Shown here piece by piece: positions 61,251 to 64,000 of a stretch of 64,000 nucleotides of DNA (position 1 is the stretch's first letter; every line of letters starts with the position of its first letter). The DNA is from Quillaja saponaria. Taxonomy: Eukaryota > Streptophyta > Magnoliopsida > Fabales > Quillajaceae. The stretch is taken from positions 13,764,001 through 13,828,000 of the forward strand of contig CM055612.1 in the NCBI GenBank assembly GCA_029379385.1. Direction: 5' to 3'. A program made the position numbers and the translations under genes. Under the pieces are notes generated by a model, which worked only from the letters and a program-made list of their open reading frames with translations, ran no database searches and was not told the DNA's origin.

Positions 61251-61265
61251 TTTCTCCTCCCTTAA
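61251..61265 (-). other. Polypurine tract of the minus-strand gypsy element
   Basis: Minus TTTAAGGGAGGAGAAA directly abuts the LTR start at 61250, like AAAGGGAGGAGATAT at 10037 of the other copy. Confidence 0.85.
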
Positions 61266-61324
61266 AAAAAAAATTCATCCCGAATTTCAAACGGAGAGTT
61301 ACAGGAGTGTGTCGCTTACCTAGC

Positions 61325-62707
61325 TTATTAAAATAAGTATGGATAACGTAGTTTCATTTCATTTTCAGACTCCCAAGTGACTTCTTGCTCTCCGTGATGT
61401 TGCCATAAAACTTTTACCAAAGGAATAACCTTCGATCGAAGTTTACTAATTTGTCTATCGATGATTTTCACTGGTTGCTCCTCATACGTTAAGTCTTTGT
61501 TAACTTGCTCTTCTTGAACTTGTAAAATATGGGATTCATCTAGCAAATATTTTCGAAGCATCGATACATGGAACATTGGATGCACCATATCCAAGTACGG
61601 AGGTAATGCCAACCTATACGCCACCATTCCAACCCTATCTAGGATCTGAAAAGGCCCAATAAATCTTGGGCTTAATTTACCCTTCTTACCGAATCTTATA
61701 ACACCTTTAAAAGGAGAAATCTTCAGGAACACGTGATCACCTACTTCAAATTTCAATTGTCTTTTACGATTATCAGCATACAACTTCTGCCGACTTTGAG
61801 CTGTTCGTAATCTATCACGAATTACCTGAACCTTCTCCACAGCATCCTAGATTAACTCTGGCCCTAGCAACTGATGCTCACTTGTCTCAAACCAACCCAC
61901 CGGAGATCGACACTTCCTACCATACAATGCTTCAAATGGTGCCATCTGAATGCTACTATGATAACTGTTATTATAAGCAAACTCCATCAATGGAAGATGC
62001 TGGTCCCAATTACCGTCAAAATCCATTATGCAAGCTCGCAACATATCTTCCAAAGTTTGTATCATCCTCTCGGATTGCCCATCCATCTGAGGGTGAAAAG
62101 CCATACTGAACAATAAATGAGTACCAAGAGCCTCTTGAAACGATCTTCAAAATGAAGCAGTGAATTAAGCTCCCTGGTCATATATAACAGAGACTGGTAC
62201 CCCATGTAATGAAACAATCTCATCTAGGTACAGCTTTGCATACTGATGTGCTGAGTAAGTAGTCTTCACCGGAAGAAAATGAGCAAATTTCGTCAAATGA
62301 TCCATAATCACCCAAATGGAATCAAAACCTCTAAGAGTCTTAGGAAGTCCTGATACAAAATCCATGGTGACTTTTTCCCATTTCCACTCCGGAACGTCCA
62401 GTTTTCGTAACATCCCCGCAGGTCTTTGATGCTTAGCTTTTACCTATTGACACACCAAACATCTAGAAACAAAATCAGCAACATCCTTTTTCATACCCTT
62501 CCACCAGTAAAATTTTCTTAAATCCTGATACATTTTAGAAGAACTAGGTTGCATAACATATGATGAACAGTGAGCTGCTTCAAGAATTTTCTTCCTCAAC
62601 TCCAAATCAGGTGGCACTACCATACTATCACCATATCTCAACACTCTTTCACCATCCACCCTTGAATTCACCACTAGTTCATTGCTTACATTTAGTTCTT
62701 TCAACAA
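61325..62707 (-). pseudogene. gypsy integrase with chromodomain-like tail, few stops
   Basis: Reads from 62707 down. Zinc-binding part: EAAHCSSYVMQP, then RCLVCQ; the second His is Gln. Then a stop near 62441, the core with MDFVSGLPKT, a YDQGA-stop region near 62165, [31 protein letters not shown], and the chromodomain-like tail [17 protein letters not shown] ending YLF before the stop at 61328. All three catalytic acid positions are acidic, unlike the copy at 8625-9966. Breaks: stops near 62441, 62160, 62115-62165 and 61841. Confidence 0.9.
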
Positions 62708-62789
62708 TCACTTCTAGATCAACTGCTTGTGATCCTTTTATGGCTTCCACAAAAGTGGACTGCACTTGAACATGAGCTAGCAATATCCC

Positions 62790-64000
62790 CTAAGGAGACA
62801 CTTCGAATTTAACTCCTTCAGCCATGCATCGCTGCAATTCTTTGACTACCTGACTGCGCCCAGCTGACAAATAGGATAAACTACCCATTGACTTCCTACT
62901 CAAAGCATCAGCAACCACATTTGTTTTACCTGGATGATAAGAAATCAAACAGTCATAATCCTCTAGTAGCTCAATCCATCTACGTTGTCTTAAGTTCAGC
63001 TCTTTCTGATAAAAAATGTATTCAAGACTTTTGTGATCTGCGAAAATCTTAAAAGTCTCACCATACAAGTAATGCCTCCATATCTTTAATGCAAAAATTA
63101 CTGCTGCCATTTCAAGATCATGAGTAGGGTAGTTCACCTCATGCTTTTTCAGCTGTCTAGAAGCATATGCTACAACTCCTCCATCCTGCATTAAAACACA
63201 ACTAAGTCCAATACGAGAAGCATCACAAAACACAATATCCTTACTCGTAGTAGAAGGAAGCGCAAGAACAAGAGCTGACGTCAAACAAGTTTTTAGTTTT
63301 TGAAAGCTTTCTTCATAAGTCTCGGACCACGAAAACTTGACTCCTTTATGAGTCAGTTGAGTTAAAGGAGCAACAATACGGGAGAAATTCTCTACAAATT
63401 TCTTGTAATACCCGTCTAGGCCCAGGAAACTGCGAACTTCAGAGACATTTGTTGGTCGGAGCCAATTTTGAATTGCGTCTATCTTCCTCGGGTCAACACG
63501 AATACCTTCCTTAGAAATCACATACCCAAGAAAAGTCACTTGTTTCAGCCAAAATTCATACTTAGAGAATTTAGCATAAAGCTTATTTTTCCTAAGTGTT
63601 TGTAATACAATTCAAAGATGCTGCTTAAGCTCATCCTCACTTCGAGAATATACCAGAATATCATCAATGAAAACAATAACCAACTGGTCCAAGAAAGGCT
63701 TAAACACCCAATTCATTAGATCCATGAACGCTGCAAGAGCATTAGTAAGCCCAAAAGACATAACCAAGAATTCATAGTGCCTATATCGAGTGCGAAAAGC
63801 AGTTTTCGGAATATCCTCTTTCTTGATTCGGAGCTGATGATATCCCGAACGAAGATCAATCTTAGAAAAATACTGAGCTCCCTGCAGTTGATCAAATAAG
63901 TCATCAATCATGGGAAGAGGATACTTCTTTCTAACTGTGACCTTATTCAACTGTCGGTAATTAATGCACAGTCTAAACGAGCCATCATTCTTCTTAAAAA
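62790..64000 (-). pseudogene. gypsy reverse transcriptase and RNase H, nearly open
   Basis: Reverse transcriptase runs from the right edge ([20 protein letters not shown] near 63950) through [15 protein letters not shown] and [19 protein letters not shown] (about 63670-63615). The catalytic FIDD is intact, unlike FIDE in the other copy. A stop lies near 63610. RNase H and connection follow in 63539-62790, with [19 protein letters not shown], a tail reading [18 protein letters not shown], and only frame-end stops. The domain start lies outside the window. Confidence 0.9.

Larger units (their letters stand above)
58693..64000 (-). mobile_element. Minus-strand gypsy (Tekay/Del-like) element, 3' LTR and most of pol, less decayed copy
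   Basis: The LTR spans 61250 down to 58693 (minus TGTTATAATC ... GGGTGTGACA), with a purine tract beside it (61251-61265). Integrase, RNase H and reverse transcriptase then run to the right edge. It is the same family as 2609-13364, with long protein similarity and matching LTR words, but has far fewer stops. The 5' part (protease, gag, 5' LTR) lies beyond the window. The left neighbour AATCG (58688-58692) is the expected target duplication to look for beyond the other end. Confidence 0.93.

Noticed and set aside
1..64000. CRISPR arrays, bacterial operons, riboswitches or rRNA/tRNA genes
   Set aside because: None seen. The direct repeats are tandem duplications or transposon arrays without spacer structure, and genes are intron-split and eukaryotic.

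Overview
This is a piece of a nuclear plant genome, almost certainly a eudicot. It is AT-rich, its genes are split by GT-AG introns, and it carries plant-specific repeats: a chromodomain-type Ty3/gypsy LTR retrotransposon family, Ty1/copia remnants, CACTA (En/Spm) DNA transposons, a tRNA-derived SINE, a TRIM-like miniature and a plant pararetrovirus relic. I cannot name the species.

Only two host genes look intact. One is a five-exon Yippee-like zinc-binding protein gene (+ strand, 28637-31070, 129 aa). The other is a six-exon arginyl-tRNA--protein transferase (ATE1) gene (- strand, 36040-41128, about 633 aa). A decayed C-terminal fragment that looks like Dicer-like 2 lies at 15516-15791 (-).

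Layout. 1-14649 is the 3' part of an old CACTA element with transposase-associated gene remnants and a ~165-bp tandem array. A complete 10.76-kb gypsy element (2609-13364) is inserted in that array with a perfect 5-bp target duplication, and its 3' LTR holds a smaller foldback element (11662-12449). 14650-28345 holds the Dicer fragment, a ~290-bp tandem duplication, and two copies of a block of minus-strand copia remnant; the second copy abuts the Yippee promoter. 28350-31270 is the Yippee gene. 31300-36000 is AT-rich and gene-poor. 36040-41400 is ATE1. 42100-45555 is a decayed Caulimoviridae-like endogenous pararetrovirus, ending in a 12-bp tandem repeat and a TATA box. 45785-54372 is a structurally complete CACTA element (8588 bp, matching termini, GGT target duplication) with two broken genes. 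It appears to sit inside an older gypsy-type LTR. 56674-57628 is a TRIM-like element. 58693-64000 is a less decayed minus-strand member of the same gypsy family, running off the right edge.

No operon-like or novel multi-gene system was found. The most informative features are the nested insertions with exact target duplications, the copied Yippee upstream region, the pararetroviral repeat/TATA segment, the Dicer-like fragment and a strong G-tract inside an ATE1 intron.
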